A program made the translations under genes and the position numbers. Of a DNA stretch of 34,678 nucleotides, positions 1-7,583 are shown one piece after another. The stretch comes from an uncultured Dehalococcoidales bacterium (GTDB lineage: Bacteria > Chloroflexota > Dehalococcoidia > UBA1151 > UBA1328). Each line of letters opens with the position of its first letter. Positions within the stretch are counted from its first letter, which is position 1. The notes under the pieces were generated by a model. It ran no database searches. It was not told the origin of the DNA and worked only from the letters and a program-made list of their open reading frames with translations. The stretch lies in contig CAJQSP010000034.1 in assembly GCA_905614375.1 (NCBI GenBank), positions 1-34,678 of the forward strand. Direction: 5' to 3'.

Positions 1-1
1 G

Positions 2-427
2 GATGTCCTTGAACATAATTTCCAGGAAGGTTTGTCTCATCTGAAGCGATTCGTTGAACGAGAAGGTCATGCTCGCGTTCCAGCAGGGTATATCGAAGAT
101 GGTTACAGGCTAGGTACGTGGGTCAATGGGAGAAGGAACGATTACAAAAAAGGCCAACTCACTGAGGAACGAGAAGATCAGCTAAATGATTTAAATTTCG
201 TTTGGGATCCTTTCAAAGCACAGTGGGATCAGGCTATTTCACATCTCAAGCGATTTATTGAACGAGAAGGGCATGCTCGTGTTCCTACTGAACACATTGA
301 AAACGGCTACAAGCTAGGCGGCTGGGTACATAACCAAAGAGTTAAATACGGCAGAAGCAAGCTCCCTCAGGAACAACTCGACGAACTCAACGATTTAGGC
401 TTTGTTTGGTCGGCTACTGACAGATAA
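2..427 (+). CDS. Helicase-associated (HA) domain repeat protein, 5'-truncated
   Basis: The reading frame is already open at position 2, so only the C-terminal end of a longer protein is present. The visible part holds two tandem copies of an approximately 69-residue unit. Each copy carries LKRF, EREGHARVP, a GY-LG-WV stretch and a final L-DL-FVW. This is the pattern of the helicase-associated domain (PF03457), which often follows superfamily 2 helicase motors in multiple copies and is thought to bind nucleic acid. No helicase motor motif is visible because the gene start is missing. The two copies are highly alike, suggesting recent duplication. The role of this protein is unknown; a restriction or defence helicase is one possibility. 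Confidence 0.75.
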   Translation, partial: DVLEHNFQEGLSHLKRFVEREGHARVPAGYIEDGYRLGTWVNGRRNDYKKGQLTEEREDQLNDLNFVWDPFKAQWDQAISHLKRFIEREGHARVPTEHIENGYKLGGWVHNQRVKYGRSKLPQEQLDELNDLGFVWSATDR

Positions 428-1008
428 ATGCCCTAGACAGGTCCTTTCTAAAGACGATTATTTAAGGATTATGGTCTGTTGATCTTTCTAGGAACCGGCT
501 ATTACTGGTGCATAGTTCAGTCGTTTTGGAACATAGCCACCCCATAAGTGGCCTTTTCTCTTCGTGTAGTTACTCTTTTTCTAATAGGTACGGGGCTAGG
601 ACACGACACGACATCACTACATTGAGCGGAGGGTGTTCGTATTACTTCGTTGAGTTGACAGTCGATCAGACATTTAGCCCTCCGACCGGTTTCGGTTCGC
701 CGGATTTCCAGTGAGTTCTGCAGTATGAGCAATATCGGCTGGGTAAATCGAGGTGAGATACCCACCGATGCTTGTTAGTTTCACAAGGGAGAGAGGTCGA
801 CCACGTTAGGAGTACTTGCAACCGTTGCCACGGTTTGACACCCCTCTCCATCGAAGGGCCTGACGGCATTTGAACAAGCAGTTTCGGGATTGGCGATTTC
901 GGCCAGCGAGTGACTGATGGCAGTGGCACCTCTACGCTACGCATTGAACACATTTCCTAAAACCCGGTCAGTTCTTTGTTCTTTCTGAAACCTTAGTATT
1001 TCTACGGC
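428..1008. other. 580-base stretch with no credible gene
   Basis: Short open frames on both strands have no recognisable domain and no convincing ribosome binding site. The most structured part is 787-849: an inner stem AACCGT (820-825) with ACGGTT (830-835) around a four-base loop, enclosed by GGAGAG (788-793) pairing with CTCTCC (844-849). It lies downstream of the leftward replication genes and of the rightward repeat gene. It could hold an untranslated RNA, a replication origin or decayed coding sequence; none of these can be shown by reading alone. Confidence 0.5.
787..849. repeat. Nested inverted repeats in the element's non-coding stretch
   Basis: GGAGAG at 788-793 pairs with CTCTCC at 844-849, and inside it AACCGT at 820-825 pairs with ACGGTT at 830-835 around TGCC. 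There is no T-run after it on either strand, so it is not a simple intrinsic terminator. Function is unknown. Confidence 0.4.
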
Positions 1009-1779
1009 TTAGGTATTAATTGGATTAGGATTTAGGTATGGTCGAATGGAAACGCAATTGCTCATGTCGACCAAGCGACACAGAGACGAATCCAACAGCC
1101 GATCAACTATCCGAATACCAACGAAGGATTCGAAACCATCAGTGGAAAGATTCGTGCTGAATAACGTGTGGTTTCGCCGGACGTAGCGACCGTCGAACAG
1201 TCGCTCAAACATCATTCGAACGTATTCAGATGCCATGTTTCCTTTACCGATATCGTCAATAATCAACATTGGAATTTTGGTTAGCATCTCGACATAGTCT
1301 TCTGGGCGCCTGGATCCACTGATCTGACCGTCGTTGTTGAAGTCCTTGATCCGTTCTTCGAAGTTGTGTGCGGTGATGTAATAGATGCCACCAACAGTCG
1401 GAGTCAATGGGTCTGGGTTCGCACGTCTCAGTGGGATCCATCCAGCGGTTTTGAGCAGTTCGGTTTTCCCGATTCCAGGTCCACCTAGTAATCCACCCCA
1501 CGGTAATCCTTTGAAGTTCGACCACTCATCTAGTAATGTCTTCGCCGCACGGGCTTCCGATTCAGCGTCACCTTTGTTGTATTCAGCATGAATCCTTTGC
1601 AACTCAGGATCAAAGAAGTCGAAAGACTCGTGTGGTGGCCTGGTGCCAGGCTCTAGGCCAAACAATCCCATGAGTGATCTGAGTCCATCAGTCAGCTCGG
1701 ACTGGTACCGCCCTGGGGGAAAGGAAACTTCGGCCGGATTGTTGAGAAGGTTTTGTAGATCTTTTTCTAATGATTCCAT
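1009..1779 (-). CDS. DnaC/IstB-like AAA+ ATPase
   Basis: This 256-residue protein has a Walker A motif GGPGIGKTE at residues 99-107, a Walker B motif MLIIDDIGKG at about 171-180, and a sensor-1-like FSTN at about 207-210. That order is typical of the DnaC / IstB / phage helicase-loader group, which delivers the replicative helicase to an origin. The start is supported by AAGGAAA about nine bases before the ATG at 1779. Its first 92 bases overlap the end of the upstream initiator-like gene in another frame, so the two are probably co-transcribed. Position in the element suggests a role in element replication. An IstB-type transposition helper is less likely because no transposase is adjacent. 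Confidence 0.8.
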   Translation of the reverse strand: MESLEKDLQNLLNNPAEVSFPPGRYQSELTDGLRSLMGLFGLEPGTRPPHESFDFFDPELQRIHAEYNKGDAESEARAAKTLLDEWSNFKGLPWGGLLGGPGIGKTELLKTAGWIPLRRANPDPLTPTVGGIYYITAHNFEERIKDFNNDGQISGSRRPEDYVEMLTKIPMLIIDDIGKGNMASEYVRMMFERLFDGRYVRRNHTLFSTNLSTDGFESFVGIRIVDRLLDSSLCRLVDMSNCVSIRPYLNPNPINT

Positions 1780-2182
1780 CTCTATTGTTTCCTTTATATA
1801 TACGGTTATTTTTCTTATTAACTGATGCGTCCCTCACAGTGAAGGGGTTTACTCCTCCCTGTGAGGGAGTTCCTTGTCTCTCTGAAGGAGATTCTTGCTG
1901 GTAACTCCCACTCTCTGAAGGGGTTGTTCGAAAGACGTAGGTTGAGACGTAACCTCGGCCCCCTCCAGGCGTTTCCACTGCCAAGATCCTTGATTCGATG
2001 GCGTACCTCTTGGCCCGTTCGATGGTTGCTTGGGAGCATCCAAGCATGTTCCTGACAGTCAGATTTTTGGCCCAGTACCTTCCATCCCGACCCGCAAGAT
2101 GAGCCATGCATGCCAAAACGGCCGTTATCGCCGGAGTGGCAGTCGACATCGAATAGACGGTGGTGACATGAACGACGCTCAT
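1688..2182 (-). CDS. Winged-helix replication-initiator-like protein
   Basis: This protein of about 164 residues has a helix-turn-helix region (LTVRNMLGCSQATIERAKRY) followed by a wing-like GGGRGYVSTYVF. This resembles the N-terminal domains of plasmid and phage initiators and helix-turn-helix 36-type proteins. The rest is polar and low in recognisable structure, with many S, Q, N, K and R residues. The ATG at 2182 overlaps the TGA of the excisionase-like gene (ATGA) and has AAGGA five to six bases upstream, so it is preferred over a GTG at 2209. Coupling to the DnaC-like gene supports an initiator role, which is an inference; it could instead be a transcriptional regulator. Confidence 0.65.
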   Translation of the reverse strand: MSVVHVTTVYSMSTATPAITAVLACMAHLAGRDGRYWAKNLTVRNMLGCSQATIERAKRYAIESRILAVETPGGGRGYVSTYVFRTTPSESGSYQQESPSERQGTPSQGGVNPFTVRDASVNKKNNRIYKGNNRDGIIRKRSTKPSQQSGRSFLSPRAVPVRAD

Positions 2183-2388
2183 CCGAATCCTTGCGGATCT
2201 TTCTGCCACCGTTCCCAGGCGGCCATCGGGATCACATAAGTCGATCCCACTTTCGCAACAAATGGCAGTTTTCCCGCCCTTGCATCTCTGTACACCTGGC
2301 GTTCACTTTTACCGAGTTTTCTGGCAGCTGTTCGTAAACCTCCTTCAAGGACCACTAACTCGCAGTCGTAATTTTGGTTATGCATCAT
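2179..2388 (-). CDS. Small excisionase-like HTH DNA-binding protein
   Basis: This 69-residue protein has a MerR/Xis-like helix-turn-helix: GLRTAARKLGKSERQVYRDA, then KLPFVAKVGSTYVIP and WERWQK. The pattern (helix-turn-helix, short wing, aromatic C-terminus) matches the helix_turn_helix_17 / excisionase family. The start at 2388 is set by a strong GGAGG six to eight bases upstream (plus-strand 2396-2400); the open frame upstream of it is not used. It is the first gene of a leftward operon with the initiator-like and DnaC-like genes, overlapping the next one by four bases. In an integrated element such a protein typically directs excision or sets the regulatory switch. Which of these applies is not shown. 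Confidence 0.7.
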   Translation of the reverse strand: MMHNQNYDCELVVLEGGLRTAARKLGKSERQVYRDARAGKLPFVAKVGSTYVIPMAAWERWQKDPQGFG

Positions 2389-2421
2389 TACGCCACCTCC
2401 ATTGACATGACATGAATTACG

Positions 2422-2450
2422 TTGACAACGCCAGTTATACCTACTATTCT
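2422..2450 (+). promoter_or_regulatory. Candidate sigma-70 promoter for HTH gene and integrase
   Basis: TTGACA at 2422-2427 and TATTCT at 2445-2450 are separated by exactly 17 bases. The -35 matches consensus fully and the -10 matches at four of six positions. It lies 66 bases before the rightward HTH start codon. Confidence 0.55.
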
Positions 2451-2453
2451 GCG

Positions 2454-2481
2454 CACATACAAACTTGCTACCTGCTGTCAA
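2454..2481 (-). promoter_or_regulatory. Candidate leftward promoter for xis-rep operon
   Basis: On the minus strand TTGACA (plus-strand 2476-2481) is followed after 16 bases by TATGTG (2454-2459). The -35 is consensus and the -10 is weak. It faces the rightward promoter, with the two -10 boxes only three bases apart, so binding of polymerase at one should exclude the other. Confidence 0.45.
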
Positions 2482-2515
2482 CCTGACATTACAAACTACA
2501 CACCAAAGGGCATGT

Positions 2516-3190
2516 ATGACCAGTTCCAATTCAAATTTCCTGACATTAACGAAAAAGGAGGATTTGGCGGTTGAAGCACGTCGACTACGCCAGGAAGGGT
2601 TGACCATCAAAGAAATCGCAAAACAAATCCAACACCATGAAAGGCACGTTTACAGACTGCTCGCCAAGACAAAAGATTTCCCATCGCAAAATATCGAGCG
2701 ACTTGAACGTTGGGATCTAAGAAAGTCCATTGGCGACATACCAGAAAAAACGGAGTTTCTGCTCGATCTTGGTCACATCACGAATGGCGAAGCAGAATGG
2801 GCATGGCAAATATCTTCCATTGCAAGACGAAACGACTTCACAACTGAGGTCGTCACGACATTCGCTACTCTCCTAGAAGATTCTGAAAACGATTGGCAGA
2901 TATCGTTGATCAGTCACCTCTTACGAGACCTACCTTGGGTGGGCGACTACAAAACCGTGTGGGTCGAATATTTCATGTACGCGACCAGATTGATTGATGC
3001 CGATATCGAGTGGCAGAAGCAATACGTTTGTTATGTCCTGTACAGAGTGGTCCGTGCCGCTACACCGGAATCACATAGAGAAGCCAAATCGCTCTACAGC
3101 CCTGAAATATTTGAAGAATTGTTGGACATGTTTTTCAAGGTTTATGAAGACAAAGATCGAATCGTAATTGGAAAGGAGACATTCTCATGA
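2516..3190 (+). CDS. HTH-domain protein co-transcribed with integrase
   Basis: This protein of about 224 residues has an N-terminal homeodomain-like helix-turn-helix (ARRLRQEGLTIKEIAKQIQ, then RHVYRLLAK), as in resolvase-type and HTH_23 regulators. The remaining 160 residues are unrecognised and appear alpha-helical, with many W, E and L residues. Translation probably starts at the ATG at 2516; the open frame extends upstream to 2465 without better support. Its stop overlaps the integrase ATG by four bases, indicating translational coupling. Its place beside the divergent switch makes it the likely element repressor or activator, which is an inference. A purine-rich AAAAAGGAGG at 2552-2561 lies inside the gene, but no start codon follows at proper spacing. 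Confidence 0.7.
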   Translation: MTSSNSNFLTLTKKEDLAVEARRLRQEGLTIKEIAKQIQHHERHVYRLLAKTKDFPSQNIERLERWDLRKSIGDIPEKTEFLLDLGHITNGEAEWAWQISSIARRNDFTTEVVTTFATLLEDSENDWQISLISHLLRDLPWVGDYKTVWVEYFMYATRLIDADIEWQKQYVCYVLYRVVRAATPESHREAKSLYSPEIFEELLDMFFKVYEDKDRIVIGKETFS

Positions 3191-4368
3191 AGGGCAGCAT
3201 CGTCAAATTCAAGGACGGATATCGAGTATTCGTATCTGGCGGGGTAGATCCTGACACCGATAAACGAATTCGACTCTCAAAATACATCCCTGGCTCAAAA
3301 TCTGAGGCACGAAAATGGTTGACCAAAATTCAATCTGATCTGGACTCGGGGAAGAAATTACGACGGGGTCCAAAAACTGTATCTGAGTTCATTGACAGTT
3401 GGTGGCCTATGAAGAAATCAGCGATCAGCCCGACGACCGCTAGGGGGTACCGTGGCTTGATCGACCGCTACGTTCTACCCGAATTTGGGTCAACGCCACT
3501 CCAAACGGTACAAGGGCCCAAGATTCAAAAATTAATCAAGCGCTTGATCAACTCCGGCAAAACAGGCCAAGCATCTCATCTGTTTGTCTTGCTACGCCTG
3601 GTCTTCAATGCCGCAATCAAAATGGATGAACTAGCGGTCAATCCGCTTACGGGACTAGAAAAGCCGAAAACAGATAGGCATGAAATGTCAATTCTCACAC
3701 CGGCAGATTGGCAAATTGTGCGGAGCCATCTAATTAAATCGGAATCGTGGGCGTTGTTACCGCTTACTGTGCTGATAACGACTGGACTTCGTCGATCAGA
3801 ACTGGCCGGTCTAAAGTGGAGCGACTTAAACGAATCGCAAGGATTACTTCATATCCAGAGGTCGTATCACGTTTTGAAAGGCGGTATTGGTGTAGTTCGG
3901 CCGCCTAAAACAAATCGCTCTAGGAGAGCGGTAGCGCTAGATCCTGAAACTTTGGCAGCACTACTCGAACATAAATACGATCGCATGAGAATCGCAAAAC
4001 TCGCCGATACTGAAATAGGTTTGGATAACCCTATGTTCGCTCGACCAGATGGATCGCCATGGCGACCAGACACATACTCCCGGCTTTGGTCGAGAATGAT
4101 GAAAGTGCTACAGCTTGATCTATCAGCCACGCCTAGACTCCACGATCTACGCCATACTTCTGCGTCGCTGCTGCTTGCAGCCGGTGTAGACACCAAGTTG
4201 ATATCAACTCGGCTCGGTCATAGTTCTGTGGCGTTCACAATGGACACCTACGCTCATTTACTACCAGAAGCGAATAATCAAGCAGCTGTGAAACTGGCGA
4301 GGATTTTGAGCGGAAATCCTGAGTCGTTCAATCGCACCATTGAAATTAAGTCAGGTTTTGCTGGATGA
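3187..4368 (+). CDS. int: Tyrosine recombinase / phage-type integrase
   Basis: This 393-residue site-specific recombinase catalyses integration and excision of the element. An N-terminal AP2-like arm-binding part (residues 1-55) is followed by a SAM-like core-binding domain (about 63-160) and the catalytic domain (about 165-375). The catalytic set is visible: R202 in TGLRRSEL, K241 in PPKTNRS, H319 and R322 in HDLRH, H345 in LGH, and nucleophile Y355 in TMDTYAHL. Length and layout match full integrases of phages and satellites. The start at 3187 lies in the ATGA overlap with the HTH gene. It reads toward the tRNA-Lys 3' end 107 bases away, its probable attachment site. Confidence 0.95.
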   Translation: MKGSIVKFKDGYRVFVSGGVDPDTDKRIRLSKYIPGSKSEARKWLTKIQSDLDSGKKLRRGPKTVSEFIDSWWPMKKSAISPTTARGYRGLIDRYVLPEFGSTPLQTVQGPKIQKLIKRLINSGKTGQASHLFVLLRLVFNAAIKMDELAVNPLTGLEKPKTDRHEMSILTPADWQIVRSHLIKSESWALLPLTVLITTGLRRSELAGLKWSDLNESQGLLHIQRSYHVLKGGIGVVRPPKTNRSRRAVALDPETLAALLEHKYDRMRIAKLADTEIGLDNPMFARPDGSPWRPDTYSRLWSRMMKVLQLDLSATPRLHDLRHTSASLLLAAGVDTKLISTRLGHSSVAFTMDTYAHLLPEANNQAAVKLARILSGNPESFNRTIEIKSGFAG

Positions 4369-4402
4369 GAATTCATCCGCACGCAGACTTCACGATCAAT
4401 TT

Positions 4403-4421
4403 GGCACACGAATCGGCACAC
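4403..4421. repeat. GGCACAC direct repeat between integrase and tRNA-Lys
   Basis: GGCACAC is repeated at 4403-4409 and 4415-4421, a spacing of 12 bases, and is followed at 4422-4434 by the inverted repeat AGTCC-TGC-GGACT. The position between integrase and attachment site fits arm-type integrase binding sites. This is an inference from location. Confidence 0.35.
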
Positions 4422-4475
4422 AGTCCTGCGGACTCGGAAATCAAACAAGTGCAAGGCTCTAGATGAAATCGAGTT

Positions 4476-4550
4476 TGGTGGGCCCTGTGGGGATCGAACC
4501 CACGACCTGCGGATTAAAAGTCCGATGCTCTACCGCTGAGCTAAAGGCCC
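4476..4550 (-). tRNA. tRNA-Lys (anticodon TTT)
   Basis: The gene is 75 bases on the minus strand including an encoded CCA. The acceptor arms are GGGCCTT and AGGGCCC, the anticodon loop CTTTTAA gives TTT, and the T-arm is GTGGG-TTCGATC-CCCAC with discriminator A. Pair 27-43 at the top of the anticodon stem is U-C, a mismatch, and acceptor pair 6-67 is U-G. The 3' end faces the integrase, so the 3' part of the gene is probably the attachment site (attR or attL) and may derive from the element. Confidence 0.95.
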
Positions 4551-4749
4551 TTCAAACTCGGCTAATAAGGTTACGACACGATTGGCAGAATAGGGAGTCT
4601 CAAAACTGTCTACTGTTCTTTCGTTTACAAAGTTCGTAGCTTAATCGCCATCTACTCGCACCAAAGTCTCACAATCGCGCTAATATGGCGCACACCGTAA
4701 AAGACTAGCTTCATGCCTTCAACACATCGACATGATTTTGGAGACCCCG

Positions 4750-5937
4750 ATGACGACGTCAGACCCAACAGTTTGCAAGTACGATCTTCTACTTAAAGGC
4801 GGAAGAGTAATCGACCCAGCCAACAACATCGATGGCAATTTCGACGTTGCGATTTCTGGAGGGCACATTGCTTTGGTGGGGAAAGACATCGCCTCTGCCC
4901 TTGCTCGCACTGTGGCCGATGTTACGGGGCGAGTAGTAACTCCGGGCTTGGTCGATCTACATGCACATTTCTATGGCTACGGCGGGGCGATTATTCCCGA
5001 TGCGCACTGCTTGCCTGAAGGAACGACCACAGCTGTCGATGCTGGCGGATCTGGTCACCTAACGTTCGACGATTTCAACGAGCAAGTAATCGCACCTGCC
5101 ACCATAAACGTATTTGCATTGTTGAACATTGCCGGAGAAGGAATGGTCGGAGAGCCTGAGCAAGACCTCGACGGAATGGACCCGGAACTAACGGCCGTCA
5201 AAATCGCTCAACGCCCCGATTTGATAGTCGGCGTGAAAGTCGCCCACTACATGGGACCGGGCTGGGAGCCGCTCGACCGGGGAATTGAGGCTGCCGAAGA
5301 CACCGGCGTTTACTTGATGGTCGATCAGTCGCCGATCCACACTCGCCCAATGGACGAGATGATGCTGGAGCACTTACGACCAGGCGACATGGTTACTCAC
5401 TGCTACGCGCTCAGTAAGCCGATGACAGATATCAACGATAAGGTAAAACAGTATTTCTTTGATGCCCGCGAACGAGGTGTGCAGTTCGACGTTGGACACG
5501 GAGCGGGCAGTTTTTCGTTCCGAATCGCTAAGGCAGCAATCGAACAAGGATTCATTCCAGACACGGTTTCGACCGATATGCATCGCTCTAGCATTCTCGT
5601 AAACCAAGCAACGATGCCAGAGACGATGTCGAAACTGCTGGCGTTGGGAATGGAATTACCAGACATCGTCAAGCGTTCAACTTGGGATCCTGCAGTTGCG
5701 ATCGGTCATCCGGAACTCGGAAATCTTGGCCAAACACAGCCAGCCGATATCGCTGTATTGAACATTACTGAAGGCGAGTTTGGTTTGGTCGACAACGGAA
5801 CCGCCAACCGGGTTTACAAAGCTGATAAACGAATCGTATGCGAGATGACGGTAAAAAACGGACAGGTTGTGTGGGATAAGAACGGTCTATCCCGGGATGA
5901 CTGGTCAGCCAGTCCTCCAACTAACCCGGCGCTTTAA
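4750..5937 (+). CDS. Amidohydrolase / deacetylase-family metallohydrolase
   Basis: This protein of about 395 residues belongs to the amidohydrolase superfamily, in the dihydroorotase-like branch of Atu3266/EF0837-type deacetylases. The N-terminal beta-sandwich part ends in VTPGLVDLHAH, giving metal ligands H71 and H73. K163 in GVKVAHYMGPGW is the likely carboxylated bridging lysine. H217 in THCYAL, H250 in DVGHGAGSF and D276 in STDMH complete the site. Known relatives hydrolyse acetylated or cyclic amide substrates; the substrate here is unknown. GGAGA five bases before the ATG at 4750 supports that start over the ATG at 4732. A GMC oxidoreductase follows after 23 bases, probably in the same transcript. 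Confidence 0.88.
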   Translation: MTTSDPTVCKYDLLLKGGRVIDPANNIDGNFDVAISGGHIALVGKDIASALARTVADVTGRVVTPGLVDLHAHFYGYGGAIIPDAHCLPEGTTTAVDAGGSGHLTFDDFNEQVIAPATINVFALLNIAGEGMVGEPEQDLDGMDPELTAVKIAQRPDLIVGVKVAHYMGPGWEPLDRGIEAAEDTGVYLMVDQSPIHTRPMDEMMLEHLRPGDMVTHCYALSKPMTDINDKVKQYFFDARERGVQFDVGHGAGSFSFRIAKAAIEQGFIPDTVSTDMHRSSILVNQATMPETMSKLLALGMELPDIVKRSTWDPAVAIGHPELGNLGQTQPADIAVLNITEGEFGLVDNGTANRVYKADKRIVCEMTVKNGQVVWDKNGLSRDDWSASPPTNPAL

Positions 5938-5960
5938 TCGAAATCAGGGATCGCGCACCA

Positions 5961-7493
5961 ATGGCAAACTCGAAGTTCGATGTTATCGTCGTCGGCGCTG
6001 GCTCTGCGGGGGCGGTTCTAGCAACACGCTTATCGGAAGATCCATCCCGAAGTGTTCTTCTGGTGGAAGCTGGAGCCGATTACGCCAATTTCGATGAGTT
6101 ACCTGATGAGATTCGACAGGGGCACGCCACGGGAACCGACTTGGCGGTTGATCCCTCGGGAATCCACAACTGGGCGTTCACGGGCAAGGCGACTCCACAG
6201 AACACGGATATGCCGGTACCTCGAGGCAAGATCACTGGTGGGACAAGCGCCATCAACGGGCAGGTTTACCTGCGCGCCATCCCAGAAGATTTCGATATGT
6301 GGGTGGATGCTGGAAATGATGAGTGGTCCTACGATAAGTCACTGCCCTATATGAACAAACTTGAGAATGATCTCGACTTTACCGATCGATACCATGGCAA
6401 CGATGGTCCTATCGTCGTACGACGGTACCAGCCTGATGAGCTTGTTGCTGATCAGGCTGCTTTCATCACGGCGGTTACCGACGCAGGTTTTGCAAGAACA
6501 CACGACCACAATCACCCCGCTTCGAGCGGCGTTGGGCCCATACCACTGAACAATCCCGATGGTATCCGCTGGAGCACGGCACTCGGCTACTTGACGATGG
6601 CTCGTGATCGAGCGAATTTCACTCTGAGCGCCGATAGTCACACTACGCGAGTCCTGATCAAAAATACAAAAGCTGTCGGCATCGAATATGAAAAACACGG
6701 CAAGCTAAAACAAGCACTCGCTGATGAAGTGATTTTGAGTGCAGGGCCGATCGGATCTCCACACCTATTGATGCTTTCTGGCGTCGGTCCCAAAGAGCAG
6801 TTGCAAGCAGCTGGGGTCGATGTGATCGCCGATATGCGAGGCGTTGGTCAAAATCTACGCGATCACCCATCGGTTGCTGTGCGCTGGCATGCAGAAGATG
6901 ATTTCCCAATGCCCGACGTTGAAACAGGTCCGCAGAAAACGGCTCTGCGATACACGGCTCAGAGTTCGGAGTTGCGAAACGACATGATCGCTGTGATGCG
7001 CTGGAACTCGCCTTTACGCGAGTTCACTATGACCGCAGGTTTATATCTTGCCAAGGCAGCAGGAGAACTTCGGTTTGTTTCTAGCGATTCCCACGTGCAA
7101 CCGGAACTCGACTATCACCTGCTAGATCACCCTTACGATCTTGAACGAATGCGCGCAGGGGTGCGAATGCAGATTGAGCTTGGTAAACACGATGCTTACA
7201 AGGGAATTTTGAAAGAGCTGAAAGATCCGCTGCCTCCTGATCTTGAGTCAGATGATTCGCTGAATCAGTGGATGCTTAGTCGAGCGAGCACTATGCATCA
7301 CATCTCGTGCACGGCAAGAATGGGTACGACCGACGATCCGATGGCTGTGACGAATCAATACGGTCAGGTTCACGGTATCGAAGGCTTACGTATCGCTGAT
7401 CTTTCGATCATGCCAGACTGTCCGAGAGCGAATACCAATTCGCCAGCGATGATGATTGGCGAGCGCATCGCTGACTTTATGAAAGCAGAGTGA
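5961..7493 (+). CDS. GMC-family FAD-dependent oxidoreductase
   Basis: This 510-residue flavoprotein is related to choline dehydrogenase and oxidises an alcohol group in an unknown substrate. The N-terminal FAD-binding Rossmann motif is DVIVVGAGSAGAVLATRLSE, followed by VLLVEAG. GKITGGTSAINGQVYLR is the conserved GMC signature region. The second signature ILSAGPIGSPHLLMLSGVGP is present at mid-length. The catalytic C-terminal pair is the His in STMHHISCTARMG and the Asn in NTNSPAMMIGER. The length is slightly below the 530-560 residues usual in the family because the substrate-binding insert is compact. It follows an amidohydrolase by 23 bases, suggesting a two-gene catabolic unit. Confidence 0.92.
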   Translation: MANSKFDVIVVGAGSAGAVLATRLSEDPSRSVLLVEAGADYANFDELPDEIRQGHATGTDLAVDPSGIHNWAFTGKATPQNTDMPVPRGKITGGTSAINGQVYLRAIPEDFDMWVDAGNDEWSYDKSLPYMNKLENDLDFTDRYHGNDGPIVVRRYQPDELVADQAAFITAVTDAGFARTHDHNHPASSGVGPIPLNNPDGIRWSTALGYLTMARDRANFTLSADSHTTRVLIKNTKAVGIEYEKHGKLKQALADEVILSAGPIGSPHLLMLSGVGPKEQLQAAGVDVIADMRGVGQNLRDHPSVAVRWHAEDDFPMPDVETGPQKTALRYTAQSSELRNDMIAVMRWNSPLREFTMTAGLYLAKAAGELRFVSSDSHVQPELDYHLLDHPYDLERMRAGVRMQIELGKHDAYKGILKELKDPLPPDLESDDSLNQWMLSRASTMHHISCTARMGTTDDPMAVTNQYGQVHGIEGLRIADLSIMPDCPRANTNSPAMMIGERIADFMKAE

Positions 7494-7583
7494 GTAGCGG
7501 ATAGTCCGTATCACCGCAAAGAACGTTGATAGCCACGTGCCCTCAATGTAAATTTCTTGCAATGACAGGTCAGCGCAGCAGGA

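Larger units (their letters stand above)
2403..2488. promoter_or_regulatory. Control region with repeated TGACA half-sites
   Basis: The pentamer TGACA occurs at 2403-2407, 2408-2412, 2423-2427 and 2484-2488, and inverted as TGTCA at 2476-2480. The last two form a perfect inverted repeat with a three-base spacer. CGTTGACAACG (2421 region) is another perfect inverted repeat and contains the rightward -35 box. A further TGACA lies just inside the rightward gene at 2541-2545. These sites overlap both predicted promoters, as expected of operators for a small HTH regulator. Which encoded protein binds is unknown. Confidence 0.55.
1..4475. mobile_element. Integrated element at tRNA-Lys (right part only)
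   Basis: A tyrosine recombinase gene lies about 110 bases from the 3' end of a tRNA-Lys gene and is read toward it. Next to it are a regulator-like HTH gene, an excisionase-like gene, a replication-initiator-like gene and a DnaC-like ATPase gene on the opposite strand. This gene set and the tRNA 3'-end location are the normal signature of an integrated element such as a phage satellite, an integrative mobilisable element or a defective prophage. No capsid, terminase, relaxase or conjugation gene is visible. The left boundary is outside the window, so the second attachment site and total size are unknown. Assigning the helicase-associated-repeat gene at 2-427 to the element is an inference. 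Confidence 0.8.

Noticed and set aside
508..953. Three overlapping open frames of 68-95 codons (508-714 plus, 517-765 minus, 666-953 minus)
   Set aside because: No domain, no ribosome binding site, and unlikely composition; treated as chance frames in a non-coding stretch.
2389..2610. Upstream extension of the excisionase-like gene to 2610
   Set aside because: It would cover the promoter/operator region and part of the divergent gene, and a strong GGAGG marks the ATG at 2388 instead.
3867..4196. 109-codon antisense frame inside the integrase
   Set aside because: Shadow of the integrase coding sequence; no domain resemblance.
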